Assembly: GCF_041027365.1 (NCBI RefSeq)
Contig: NZ_JBFTEH010000009.1
Location: forward strand, 62,001 to 126,000
Length of the DNA stretch: 64,000 nucleotides
Direction: 5' to 3'
DNA from: VKMB-3413 sp041027365
GTDB lineage: Bacteria > Pseudomonadota > Alphaproteobacteria > Rhizobiales > Rhizobiaceae
In this document: in pieces, positions 50,157 to 59,552 of the stretch
How positions within the stretch are numbered: position 1 is the first letter of the stretch
Layout of the letters: every line of letters starts with the position of its first letter
Translations under genes and position numbers: made by a program
Notes under the pieces: model-generated
What the model saw: the letters and a program-made list of their open reading frames with translations, nothing else
Told to the model about the DNA's origin: nothing
The model's database searches: none

Positions 50157-51329
50157 ATGAACAGCCTGGATCTCGAAAAGTCGCCCGCCGACACCCGTGT
50201 CGTCGTCGCCATGTCCGGCGGCGTCGATTCCTCCGTGGTGGCCGCCATCCTGAAGGACGAAGGCTACGACGTCGTCGGCATCACGCTGCAGCTCTACGAT
50301 TCGGGTGCCGTCCCGCGCCGCGCCGGCGCCTGCTGCGCCGGCCAGGACATCCACGACGCGCGCCGCGTCGCCGAGACGCTCGGGATTGCCCACTACGTCC
50401 TCGACTACGAGGACCGCTTCCGCCGCGACGTGATCGACCCCTTCGCCGAAAGCTATCTCGCGGGCGAGACACCGATTCCGTGCGTCGCCTGCAACCAGAC
50501 GGTCAAGTTCCGCGATCTCCTGGAGACCGCGCGCGATCTCGGCGCCGATGCCCTGGCGACGGGGCACTACATCGAGACGCGGGCGGTGGACGGGCGCCGC
50601 GCCATGTTCCGCCCGCACGACCTCGATCGCGACCAGAGCTATTTTCTCTACGGCACGACGCGCGAACAGCTGGACTTCCTGCGCTTTCCGCTGGGACGGC
50701 TGACCAAGCCCGAGACGCGGGCGCTGGCCGAGAAGCACGGGCTCGCCATCGCCGCCAAGCCCGACAGCCAGGACATCTGCTTCGTCGCCAGCGGCCGCTA
50801 CAGCGACGTCATCCGCAAGCTGCGGCCGGACGCCGGCGCGCCGGGCGAGATCGTGCATCTCGACGGCCGGCGGCTCGGCACCCATGACGGCATCTTGAAC
50901 TTCACCATCGGCCAGCGGCGCGGTATCGGCGTCGCCGCCGGCGAGCCGCTCTACGTCGTCGCGCTGGAGCCGAAGACGGCGACCGTCGTCGTCGGCCCGC
51001 GCGAGGCGCTTCTGACGCATCGCCTGACGCTGCGGGACGTGAACTGGCTCGGCCGGCGCACGCCGGACTCCTATGCCGAGACCGGCACCGAGGTCTTCGT
51101 CCGGGTGCGCTCGACCCGGCCGCCGGCGCCGGCCCGTATCGTCGGGGACGATGGCGGCTGGTCGGTGGAGCTTCTTGGCGGCGAGAGCGGCGTTGCGCCC
51201 GGCCAGGCCTGCGTCTTCTACGATGGCGAGGGAGCCGGCGCCGAGGTTCTGGGCGGCGGGGTGATCAGCGAGGCGCAGCGGGCCGAGCTTCGGCCCCAGC
51301 CGGCCGCGGAGATCCGCGCCGCCGGCTGA
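50157..51329 (+). CDS. mnmA: tRNA-specific 2-thiouridylase MnmA
   Basis: 390 residues. Inserts sulfur at U34 of tRNA-Lys, -Glu and -Gln. PP-loop AMSGGVDSSVVA near residues 18-29, catalytic Cys pair in IPCVACNQTVKF and DSQDICFVASG, TGHYIETR, and the C-terminal beta-barrel are all present. ATG 50157; the frame continues upstream but the family starts near here. Confidence 0.96.
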   Translation: MNSLDLEKSPADTRVVVAMSGGVDSSVVAAILKDEGYDVVGITLQLYDSGAVPRRAGACCAGQDIHDARRVAETLGIAHYVLDYEDRFRRDVIDPFAESYLAGETPIPCVACNQTVKFRDLLETARDLGADALATGHYIETRAVDGRRAMFRPHDLDRDQSYFLYGTTREQLDFLRFPLGRLTKPETRALAEKHGLAIAAKPDSQDICFVASGRYSDVIRKLRPDAGAPGEIVHLDGRRLGTHDGILNFTIGQRRGIGVAAGEPLYVVALEPKTATVVVGPREALLTHRLTLRDVNWLGRRTPDSYAETGTEVFVRVRSTRPPAPARIVGDDGGWSVELLGGESGVAPGQACVFYDGEGAGAEVLGGGVISEAQRAELRPQPAAEIRAAG

Positions 51330-51390
51330 GCCGGCACCGGGCGGGAGCCGCCGGCGCGGGAACAGACGTGGGCGCTGTAGCTGCGGACGC

Positions 51391-52347
51391 TCAGCCGGCC
51401 TGCTTCAGCGGCGACGCCTCGGCAAGGATCCGCACCGTCTCGACCGCCTCGACCGCCCCGGTCTCGGGTTCGCGGCGATGCTGGACGCAGTCCACGAAGT
51501 GGCGCAGTTCGCGGTCGAGCGGCAGGCCCGGCTCGGTCGGGATATAGGCGACGGGGGCGTTCTCGAAGGCGAAGCCCTCCCCGCTGCGCCAGACCTTGTG
51601 GGCGTAGAAGGCGAGCTTCTCGCCCTCCGGCGCCAGATCGTCGAAGGTCAGCATGCCCTCGGTGCCGACGACCGAAAAGCGGCGGTCGCGATAGGGCGAA
51701 ACGCGCGAGACATGCACCTCCGCCTTCAGGCCGCCGGCGAAATCGAGTTCGATGTCGGCGATGTCCGTCTCGTCGGAGAGGACAGACCGTCTCTGGCTGA
51801 TGATCTGCGTCGGCAGCGAGCCGGCGAGATGCAGGATCATCGAGAGGTCGTGCGGGGCAAGGTCCCAGAGCGCATCCATGCCGAGGAAGCGACCGAGACC
51901 CATGCGATTGGCGACCATGTGCCGGACGGTGCCGATGCGCCCTTCGGCAACGACGGCGCACAGCCGCTGGAACACCGGGTGGAAGCGCAGGACGTGGCCG
52001 ACCATCAGCAGGCGATGCGCCGCCCGCGCCGCCGCAGCGGTCTTTTCGGCATCTGCCGGATCGAGCGAGATCGGCTTTTCGATCAGCACGTCCTTGCCGG
52101 CGGCGAATGCCGCCCGGGCCATCTCCCCTTGCGCGCTCGCCGGCAGCGCCAGCACCAGCGCATCGATGTCCCGAGAGGCGATCGCGGCCGCAGGCTCGAT
52201 CGCCGGCACCCGGTAGCGCTCGGCGAACATCTCGGCGCGATCGGGGTTGCGGTCGGACACGGCGGCGAGGACGCCGATCTCGGACAGGGTGCGGACATGG
52301 TTCTGGCCCCACTGGCCACATCCGATGACGGCTAATCTTGGCTGCAT
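51391..52347 (-). CDS. Gfo/Idh/MocA-family NAD(P)-dependent oxidoreductase
   Basis: 318 residues. Rossmann N-terminus VIGCGQWGQNHVRTLSEIG and the conserved EKP loop (LIEKPISLDP) with KDVLIEKP, then the C-terminal substrate domain with DLAPHDLSMIL. Family members act on sugars, inositols or UDP-sugars; the sequence resembles UDP-N-acetylglucosamine 3-dehydrogenase (WlbA-like) proteins, but no polysaccharide genes are adjacent, so the substrate is open. Start ATG 52347; ATG 52368 is also possible. Convergent with mnmA. Confidence 0.83.
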   Translation of the reverse strand: MQPRLAVIGCGQWGQNHVRTLSEIGVLAAVSDRNPDRAEMFAERYRVPAIEPAAAIASRDIDALVLALPASAQGEMARAAFAAGKDVLIEKPISLDPADAEKTAAAARAAHRLLMVGHVLRFHPVFQRLCAVVAEGRIGTVRHMVANRMGLGRFLGMDALWDLAPHDLSMILHLAGSLPTQIISQRRSVLSDETDIADIELDFAGGLKAEVHVSRVSPYRDRRFSVVGTEGMLTFDDLAPEGEKLAFYAHKVWRSGEGFAFENAPVAYIPTEPGLPLDRELRHFVDCVQHRREPETGAVEAVETVRILAEASPLKQAG

Positions 52348-52571
52348 GTTCGTCCAGGCGTGACGCATTGCGATGGTCCCGCGTCTATCGAAGCCGGCCG
52401 CGACGGGCAAGCTTGCGGCCCGGCGCGAGGCTCGGCGGGAACCCGGCCGTCGCCGCCTCGCCGGCTACGCGGCGACTCGGCCGGCGGGCTGCGAGCCAGC
52501 GCCCGGCCTCCCTCGCCCTACAGCCGTGGACCCTGTCCGGGCCTTGCTGCCGGCCGGGGCTGGGCGCTGCG

Positions 52572-52943
52572 TCAGCCGATCGCCGCCTGACGCCGCTCCT
52601 CGTGCTCGTCGCGCAGGCTGTCGCGCTGCTCGAGCTTTTCGGCATTGGCGAGTTCGGCCTCCGCCTCGTCGAGCGCCAGGCGGGCGGCGCTGATCTGCAC
52701 TTTGAGATCCTTGACGGAATTCATCAGATTGTCGCGGCGAAGGCGCGCCGCCTTGGCGAAGGTCGGATAGGCGAAATGGTTGACGTCGCTGATGCCCGCC
52801 TTCTTCTCCTCGCTGGAAATCTGGGCGTCGAGCTCCCCTGCCATGCGGGAGAACTCGCCCAGCATCAGCTCGAGCTGCTCGACTTGCCGACGCTTTTCCA
52901 GAACCTTGAACCGCGTCAGTCGCACCAAGTTGTCCCGCTTCAT
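52572..52943 (-). CDS. fliJ: FliJ-like coiled-coil flagellar protein
   Basis: 123 residues, almost entirely charged alpha-helix forming two long coiled-coil arms, opening VRLTRFKVLEKRRQVEQLEL with the middle AYPTFAKAARLRRDNLMNSV. This matches the alphaproteobacterial FliJ-like protein encoded divergently from ctrA. FliJ assists flagellar export with FliI/FliH. ATG 52943. The position next to ctrA suggests CtrA control. Confidence 0.7.
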   Translation of the reverse strand: MKRDNLVRLTRFKVLEKRRQVEQLELMLGEFSRMAGELDAQISSEEKKAGISDVNHFAYPTFAKAARLRRDNLMNSVKDLKVQISAARLALDEAEAELANAEKLEQRDSLRDEHEERRQAAIG

Positions 52944-53033
52944 GACCACATCCTCAACTCGCGGCTCCGGGGAACGAAGCGCGCTTGAACACCGCGTCGT
53001 CGGGTTTCGGGCAAGGCTCGCGAACTATGCCCT

Positions 53034-53048
53034 TTAACCGTCTGTTTA
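53034..53048 (+). promoter_or_regulatory. Candidate CtrA box 1 (TTAA-N7-TTTA)
   Basis: TTAA at 53034-53037 and TTTA at 53045-53048 separated by exactly 7 bp, seven of eight bases of the TTAA-N7-TTAA consensus, with the preferred C following the first half-site. Confidence 0.5.
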
Positions 53049-53077
53049 CGCGCACGGTTAATCATAGGGACGAGGGT

Positions 53078-53092
53078 TTAAGGCTGGGTAAA
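53078..53092 (+). promoter_or_regulatory. Candidate CtrA box 2 (TTAA-N7-TAAA)
   Basis: TTAA at 53078-53081 and TAAA at 53089-53092 with a 7-bp spacer, seven of eight consensus bases, about 215 bp before the ctrA ATG. Confidence 0.45.
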
Positions 53093-53306
53093 CCGGGATC
53101 GACACTTGTTACGGGGCTGCGCCGACGGCGCCAGATCCCGCCGGGCGGATCCGAGCTTTCGACCAGTCCGCGGCTTGTCGCGGCCTGGGTCCATGATGGG
53201 CCAGGAGGATTTGTTAACCATTTGGTGCCAGTTTGGGCCGAACTATGACAACGAACGCTTTGCCGGATATGCCCGGTTCGGCTCGGCTGGCGGAGAGGAA
53301 CTTCTG

Positions 53307-53999
53307 ATGCGCGTTCTTTTGATCGAAGACGACAGCGCGGTCGCGCAGAGCATCGAACTGATGCTCAAGTCCGAGAGCTTCAACGTCTACACCACCGATC
53401 TGGGGGAAGAGGGCGTCGATCTCGGGAAGCTCTACGACTACGACCTGATCCTCCTCGACCTCAACCTTCCGGACATGTCCGGCTACGAGGTGCTGCGCAC
53501 GCTGCGCCTGTCGAAGGTGAAGACGCCGATCCTGATCCTCTCCGGCATGGCCGGCATCGAGGACAAGGTCCGCGGCCTCGGCTTCGGCGCCGACGACTAC
53601 ATGACCAAGCCGTTCCACAAGGACGAGCTGGTCGCCCGCATCCATGCGATCGTCCGCCGCTCCAAGGGCCATGCGCAGTCGGTCATCAACACCGGAGACC
53701 TGACGGTCAATCTCGACGCCAAGACGGTCGAGGTGAACGGCCAGCGAGTGCATCTGACCGGCAAGGAATACGCCATGCTGGAGCTGCTCTCGCTGCGCAA
53801 GGGCACGACGCTGACCAAGGAGATGTTCCTCAACCATCTCTACGGCGGCATGGACGAGCCGGAGCTGAAGATCATCGACGTCTTCATCTGCAAGCTCCGC
53901 AAGAAGCTCGCCACCGCCACCGACGGCAAGAACTACATCGAGACCGTCTGGGGCCGCGGCTACGTGCTGCGCGAGCCGGACGAGGTGAAGGCCGCCTGA
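53307..53999 (+). CDS. ctrA: Master cell-cycle response regulator CtrA
   Basis: 230-residue OmpR-family response regulator. Receiver with acidic pocket Asp8-Asp9 (LIEDDS), phospho-acceptor Asp51 (LLDLNLPD), Lys in TKPFH; C-terminal winged HTH with LTGKEYAMLELLSLRKGTTL and the recognition region KIIDVFICKLRKKL. The C-terminal Ala-Ala (VKAA) is the ClpXP degron. Directs division, flagellar and methylation genes. Start ATG 53307 with GAGAGGAA upstream. Confidence 0.97.
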   Translation: MRVLLIEDDSAVAQSIELMLKSESFNVYTTDLGEEGVDLGKLYDYDLILLDLNLPDMSGYEVLRTLRLSKVKTPILILSGMAGIEDKVRGLGFGADDYMTKPFHKDELVARIHAIVRRSKGHAQSVINTGDLTVNLDAKTVEVNGQRVHLTGKEYAMLELLSLRKGTTLTKEMFLNHLYGGMDEPELKIIDVFICKLRKKLATATDGKNYIETVWGRGYVLREPDEVKAA

Positions 54000-54043
54000 C
54001 AGGGGTCTCTCCCGAACTCCAACGCCGACGCTATTCGAGGCTC

Positions 54044-54071
54044 GCCCGGCTCCGCCGCGGCGGGCCTTTTT
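54044..54071 (+). terminator. Intrinsic terminator of ctrA
   Basis: GCCCG (54044-54048) pairs with CGGGC (54061-54065) around a GC-rich loop, followed by CTTTTTC. It separates ctrA from the convergent receiver gene. Confidence 0.65.
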
Positions 54072-54234
54072 CGTTCCGTTCGGCGCGCGACGACCTGCCT
54101 GGCCGTTCGCAGCCGATGCTGCCCGTCCTCTTCGTCGCGGCACCGGCTCGGGACGCCGCCGGAGAGGCGCTTCGAAGCAGGGCGAGCATCACCTGGGCCA
54201 CGCCACCCGCAGCAGGAAGAGGCGATATTGCGGT

Positions 54235-54615
54235 TCAGGCCGCCTGTTCCGAGGAAATGAACGGAGACAGCCAGTCGATCAGCGCCTGGCGGTCGAACGG
54301 CTTGTAGATGTAGCCGGTCACGCCGGCGCGCCTGAGGCGCGTCATCAGCCCGAGATTGGCTTCGACGATCGCCGCCAGGATCACCGTCTGTCCCTTCCCC
54401 GAGCGCTGACGCAGTTCGCGAACGAAGTCAACCCCGGCCTGGTCGCTGCAGCCGACGGAAACGATGACGATGTCGGGCAGGCCGTTCTCGTCGATCCAGG
54501 CGCGCGATTCGGCAAGTGTCGCGGCACATTCGACGGCGAGCCCGAACTGCAGGATCAGGCGCGAGGCGATCTTGCGGATCACCGGAGCCTCGTCGATGAC
54601 CAGACAGGTCTGCAT
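54235..54615 (-). CDS. Single-domain receiver protein lacking the phospho-acceptor Asp
   Basis: 126 residues of a CheY-type receiver fold. It opens MQTCLVIDEAPVIRKIASRL, close to the alphaproteobacterial CheY-like family, and keeps the Lys of YKPFDRQ (Lys105), but the phosphorylation position reads Ser53 (DIVIVSVGCSD) and the acidic pair is Asp8-Glu9. It therefore cannot take the normal aspartyl phosphate and is a pseudo-receiver. Convergent with ctrA. Role unknown; possibly a constitutive or phospho-independent partner. Confidence 0.8.
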   Translation of the reverse strand: MQTCLVIDEAPVIRKIASRLILQFGLAVECAATLAESRAWIDENGLPDIVIVSVGCSDQAGVDFVRELRQRSGKGQTVILAAIVEANLGLMTRLRRAGVTGYIYKPFDRQALIDWLSPFISSEQAA

Positions 54616-54819
54616 GGGGTTCCTCCGTTGCGGCCGCTGCGTCTCAGGACGAAAGAACGGTTAGCACCTCGCACTTGCCGTTCCGTTCAAGGACATGACT
54701 AACGCAGGGTAAAGCTCAGCCGAAGCAGGCGCGGCCGGCTCGGCCGCTTGCGGAGCCCCGGCAGCGGACCGGCCGAGCGCTTCAGGCGGAACTCCGCGCG
54801 GCGCGCAGCCCGCTTCGGC

Positions 54820-56832
54820 TCAGGCCAGCGGCTTCAGGGCGGCGAGGAGCACGCCCGCTTCGACCTGATCGCCCGCCGCGACGAGGACCTGGGCGAGTGT
54901 TCCGTCGCGGGGAGCCGTCAGCGTGTGCTCCATCTTCATCGCCTCGAGGACGAGAAGCGGCATGCCGGCAGTCACGGTGTCGCCAGCGGCCGCGGAAACC
55001 AGCTTGACGAGGCCCGGCATCGGTGCGGTGACGCGCTCGCCGCTTGCGGCTTCAACGGCGCCGGCAGCAGGAGCATGCCGCTCGAAGCGGTGCGGCTGCC
55101 CCTCCAGGAAGACCGTCACCGACCGGTCGTCGCGCAGCAGCCCGGCCGAGAAAACGCGACCGCCGATCTCGACGCGCGCCTCGCCGCCCTCGCGTTCGCC
55201 GAGAAGCCGGACCGCGATCGCCGAGCCGGCCGCCTCGACGACGAACAGACCGTCTCCCTGGTCGGCAACCGGGACGTCGAGCCTGCCCCCGTCCGGCGAC
55301 CCAAAGCGCGCGACGTTCCGGGCGGTGCCCCAGGCGCGAAAGCCGCGGAACGCCGCAAACGGGTCCGGATCGCGCCGGGCCGCGCGGCTCTCGCCGAGAA
55401 GGCCGAGCTCGGCCAGAGCCCCGATCGCCAGCGCTTCGGGCGGTGTGTCGGGCCGTGCGGTCAGCGCCGCGAGATCGCGCGCGATCAGCCCGGTATCGAC
55501 GTCGCCGGCGGCAAAGCCGTCATGGGCCGCGAGCCGGCCGAGGAAAGCGAGATTGGTGACCGAGCCCGCGATCCGGGTCTGCCCGAGCGCCGTTCGCAGC
55601 CTGCCGAGCGCGGCGGCCCGGCTCGGCCCGTGAACGATCAGCTTGGCGATCATCGGATCGTAATGCGGCGTGATCCGGTCGCCTTCGCGAACCCCGGTGT
55701 CGATCCGCACGCCGTCCCGCGCCTCGGGAAAGCGCAGATGCGCCAGCGTGCCCGTCGCCGGCAGGAAGCCCCGCGCCGCATCCTCGGCATAGAGGCGCGC
55801 TTCGAAGGCGTGGCCGTCGATCGCGAGATCGTCCTGGGCGAAGGGCAGCGGCTCGCCCGAAGCGACGCGCAGCTGCAGTTCGACGAGATCGAGCCCGGTG
55901 ATCGCCTCGGTGACCGGGTGCTCGACCTGCAGCCGGGTGTTCATCTCCATGAACCAGAACCGGTCGGGCCGAAGCCCCTCGGACGCGTCGACGATGAACT
56001 CGACGGTGCCCGCGCCGGCATAGCCGATCGCCTTCGCGGCCTTCACCGCCGCGGCCCCCATCGCCGCGCGCATCTCGGCCGTCATGCCGGGCGCCGGCGC
56101 CTCCTCGATGACCTTCTGGTGGCGGCGCTGCAGCGAGCAGTCCCGTTCGAAGAGGTAGACGACGTTGCCGTGGCTGTCGCCGAAGATCTGGATCTCGATG
56201 TGCCGCGGCGTCTCGACATAGGTCTCGATCAGGCAGTGCGGATCGCCGAAGGCCGCTTCCGCCTCGCGCTGCGCGCCCTCCAGTGCGGCACGAAAGTCGG
56301 CGGGTGCGTCCACCCGGCGCATGCCCTTGCCGCCGCCGCCGGCCCGCGCCTTGATCAGCACGGGGTAGCCGATCCTGTCCGCCTCGGCGGCGAGCTCGTC
56401 CGGATCGCGGCTGTCGCCGTGATAGCCGGGCACCACCGGCACGCCCGCCTCGCCCATCAGCCGCTTGGCAGCGTCCTTCAGCCCCATCGCCCGGATGGCA
56501 CTCGCGGACGGCCCGACGAAGGTCAGCCCGGCCCTCTCGACCTGATCGACGAAGTCCGGGTTCTCCGACAGGAAGCCGTAGCCCGCGTGGATCGCGTCGG
56601 CGCCGGTCCTCAGCGCCGCCTCGACGATGCGGTCGCCCCGCAGATAGCTCTCGGCCGCCGCCGGCGGGCCGATCCGCACGGCTTCGTCGGCCATCGCGAC
56701 ATGCAGCGCGTCCTCGTCGGCATCGGAGAAGATCGCGACCGTGTGGATGCCGAGCCGCCGCGCCGTGCGGATGATGCGGCAGGCGATCTCGCCGCGATTG
56801 GCAATGAGGAGGGTGGCGATCGTCTCAGTCAT
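54820..56832 (-). CDS. mccA: Methylcrotonyl-CoA carboxylase biotin-carboxylase/biotin-carrier subunit
   Basis: 670 residues: biotin carboxylase (about 1-450: LLIANRGEIACRII, ATP-grasp KARAGGGGKGMRRV, MEMNTRLQVEHPVTE), a middle BT-type linker, and a C-terminal biotinyl domain with the EAMKMEH lysine. Sequence alone could be acetyl-, propionyl- or methylcrotonyl-CoA carboxylase alpha; the neighbours mccB and ivd point to leucine breakdown. The ATG overlaps the stop of an upstream PIN toxin gene (ATGA), so mccA translation is coupled to it. Confidence 0.9.
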   Translation of the reverse strand: MTETIATLLIANRGEIACRIIRTARRLGIHTVAIFSDADEDALHVAMADEAVRIGPPAAAESYLRGDRIVEAALRTGADAIHAGYGFLSENPDFVDQVERAGLTFVGPSASAIRAMGLKDAAKRLMGEAGVPVVPGYHGDSRDPDELAAEADRIGYPVLIKARAGGGGKGMRRVDAPADFRAALEGAQREAEAAFGDPHCLIETYVETPRHIEIQIFGDSHGNVVYLFERDCSLQRRHQKVIEEAPAPGMTAEMRAAMGAAAVKAAKAIGYAGAGTVEFIVDASEGLRPDRFWFMEMNTRLQVEHPVTEAITGLDLVELQLRVASGEPLPFAQDDLAIDGHAFEARLYAEDAARGFLPATGTLAHLRFPEARDGVRIDTGVREGDRITPHYDPMIAKLIVHGPSRAAALGRLRTALGQTRIAGSVTNLAFLGRLAAHDGFAAGDVDTGLIARDLAALTARPDTPPEALAIGALAELGLLGESRAARRDPDPFAAFRGFRAWGTARNVARFGSPDGGRLDVPVADQGDGLFVVEAAGSAIAVRLLGEREGGEARVEIGGRVFSAGLLRDDRSVTVFLEGQPHRFERHAPAAGAVEAASGERVTAPMPGLVKLVSAAAGDTVTAGMPLLVLEAMKMEHTLTAPRDGTLAQVLVAAGDQVEAGVLLAALKPLA

Positions 56833-57260
56833 TGGCCGAGCTCCGGCAGGTCCGACCAACTCGTTCGTTCGAGGGATGGGGTCTTGAGGCGACGATCGTC
56901 GGAGATGAAAAGCGTTGCGGAGGCAAGGCGGGCGGAAGCAACGTGAATGGCATCGGGCAAGGCCATGCGATGAATGGATCGAAGCACGGCGGCTTCGACG
57001 AGCACGTCGCGCGACACCGGCAGAACCGCCAGCCAGGACTGGGACGAGAAGAGGGCGAGGTAGGCGTTGATGGTCTGCGCCGCGTCATCGGCCAGCGGCT
57101 TGACCAGACATTCCGACAGCGCGATCTCGCTGGTGATCCCGACCACCCGCCCCGCGTCCAGCTGCGTCACGAACTGCTTCTGAGAGACGGTCAACGGCGC
57201 CACCGGCTCGATCAGCGCGATCAGCACGTTCGTATCGAGATAGACAGGCGGGGGTTCCAC
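56829..57260 (-). CDS. vapC: PIN-domain (VapC/FitB-type) toxin fused into the leucine operon
   Basis: 143 residues. PIN RNase with acidic residues in order: Asp9 (YLDTNVLI), Glu50 (TSEIALSECL), Asp103 (LPDAIHVASA) and Asp121 (FISDDRRL), so it looks catalytically intact. It starts with GTG at 57260 immediately after the antitoxin stop (57261-57263), and its own stop overlaps the mccA ATG. It therefore lies in the leader of mccA. Confidence 0.88.
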   Translation of the reverse strand: MEPPPVYLDTNVLIALIEPVAPLTVSQKQFVTQLDAGRVVGITSEIALSECLVKPLADDAAQTINAYLALFSSQSWLAVLPVSRDVLVEAAVLRSIHRMALPDAIHVASARLASATLFISDDRRLKTPSLERTSWSDLPELGQ

Positions 57261-57506
57261 CTATCGATCCCCCTCTTCGCGCAGCGCTCGCACATGGGCC
57301 ATGATCTCCTCTGATGTGCGGAACGAATGTCTGGAGGAACCGGCGCCGATCAGCGACATCAAGGAGCGCGGTGTAGCCGGCACCGCGAGCGCTTCCGCCA
57401 GGATCGCACGCGCCTCGGCCTCCGCCGAGCGTCCGTTCTGCCTGGCTCTCGTCTTCAGGCGCTCCAGCAAAGCATCGTCGATCTGCCGTACCAGCATCTG
57501 GCCCAT
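57261..57506 (-). CDS. vapB: FitA-like ribbon-helix-helix antitoxin
   Basis: 81 residues: N-terminal RHH DNA-binding part (LVRQIDDALLERLKTRARQN, GRSAEAEARAILAEAL) of the FitA/VapB type, and a C-terminal helix for toxin binding (SFRTSEEIMAHVRALREEG). ATG 57506 with AGAGGAA upstream; ATG 57497 is an alternative. The promoter/operator repeats at 57519-57537 lie in the 41-bp gap after mccB. Confidence 0.87.
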   Translation of the reverse strand: MGQMLVRQIDDALLERLKTRARQNGRSAEAEARAILAEALAVPATPRSLMSLIGAGSSRHSFRTSEEIMAHVRALREEGDR

Positions 57507-57518
57507 GGCATTCCTCTT

Positions 57519-57537
57519 GATATCATTTCGATATCAT
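57519..57537. promoter_or_regulatory. Repeated operator before the FitA/PIN module
   Basis: Two copies of GATATCAT (57519-57526 and 57530-57537), 11 bp apart, one helical turn, with a palindromic GATATC core in each. They sit between the mccB stop and the antitoxin start, a typical autoregulatory operator position. The minus strand includes TATGAT, which could serve as a -10. Confidence 0.6.
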
Positions 57538-57547
57538 AGCTGCGGAC

Positions 57548-59155
<1,608 letters not shown>

Positions 59156-59171
59156 CGCAGGCTCCCGCAGT

Positions 59172-59552
59172 TCATCGGATCAGCTCGACCTCGACGCCGA
59201 TGTCGATATCGGCCCAGGCGCGGTCGGCGGTGACGACCCTTGCCTTTTCCTGAAGAGCCAACGCAAGGCAGGCGCGATCGCCAAGCGAAAGTCCCATCCG
59301 CCGGGTCTCTGTGCGCAGCGTTCCAGCCAGTTGTGCCTGAATGCGGTCGAAGGGAACGGTCGCAAGATCAAGACCGGCGAGCAGGAGCTTCGCCGCCTCC
59401 CCGGTCAGCCCGTGGTCGATCAGCTTGCTCACGACCTCAACCACGTTCACGCTGGAAATCCGCCCATCTGGAATAAGCGAGGCAAGGTCGTCGCTGCCCG
59501 GCTCACTCCACAGATAGGCGAGGACTGCCGAGCTATCGAGCACGACCGTCAA
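59172..59552 (-). CDS. vapC: PIN-domain (VapC-type) toxin upstream of mccB
   Basis: 126 residues. PIN RNase residues Asp6 (VVLDSSAVLAYL), Glu39 (SVNVVEV), Asp92 (LSLGDRACLAL) and Asp110 (VVTADRAW) are all present, so it is probably active. The TTG start at 59552 overlaps the antitoxin stop (TTGA). The second PIN module in this operon; sequence differs from the first, so it is not a tandem duplicate. Confidence 0.88.
   Translation of the reverse strand: MTVVLDSSAVLAYLWSEPGSDDLASLIPDGRISSVNVVEVVSKLIDHGLTGEAAKLLLAGLDLATVPFDRIQAQLAGTLRTETRRMGLSLGDRACLALALQEKARVVTADRAWADIDIGVEVELIR

Larger units (their letters stand above)
52944..53306. promoter_or_regulatory. fliJ-ctrA divergent control region
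   Basis: 363 bp without a gene between divergent fliJ-like and ctrA. It contains two near-consensus CtrA boxes (53034-53048 and 53078-53092, listed separately), a TTAACC half-site (53214-53219) and the ctrA ribosome site GAGAGGAA (53292-53299). No GANTC site is present. An upstream-extended ctrA frame starting 53106 is not supported. Confidence 0.65.

Noticed and set aside
53106..53306. Upstream-extended ctrA start
   Set aside because: CtrA proteins begin MRVLLIEDD; GAGAGGAA precedes the ATG at 53307, and the extension is non-conserved-looking sequence.
54748..56946. 732-codon plus-strand frame opposite mccA
   Set aside because: Same artefact: low-complexity Arg/Ala/Asp-rich translation antisense to a clear biotin carboxylase.
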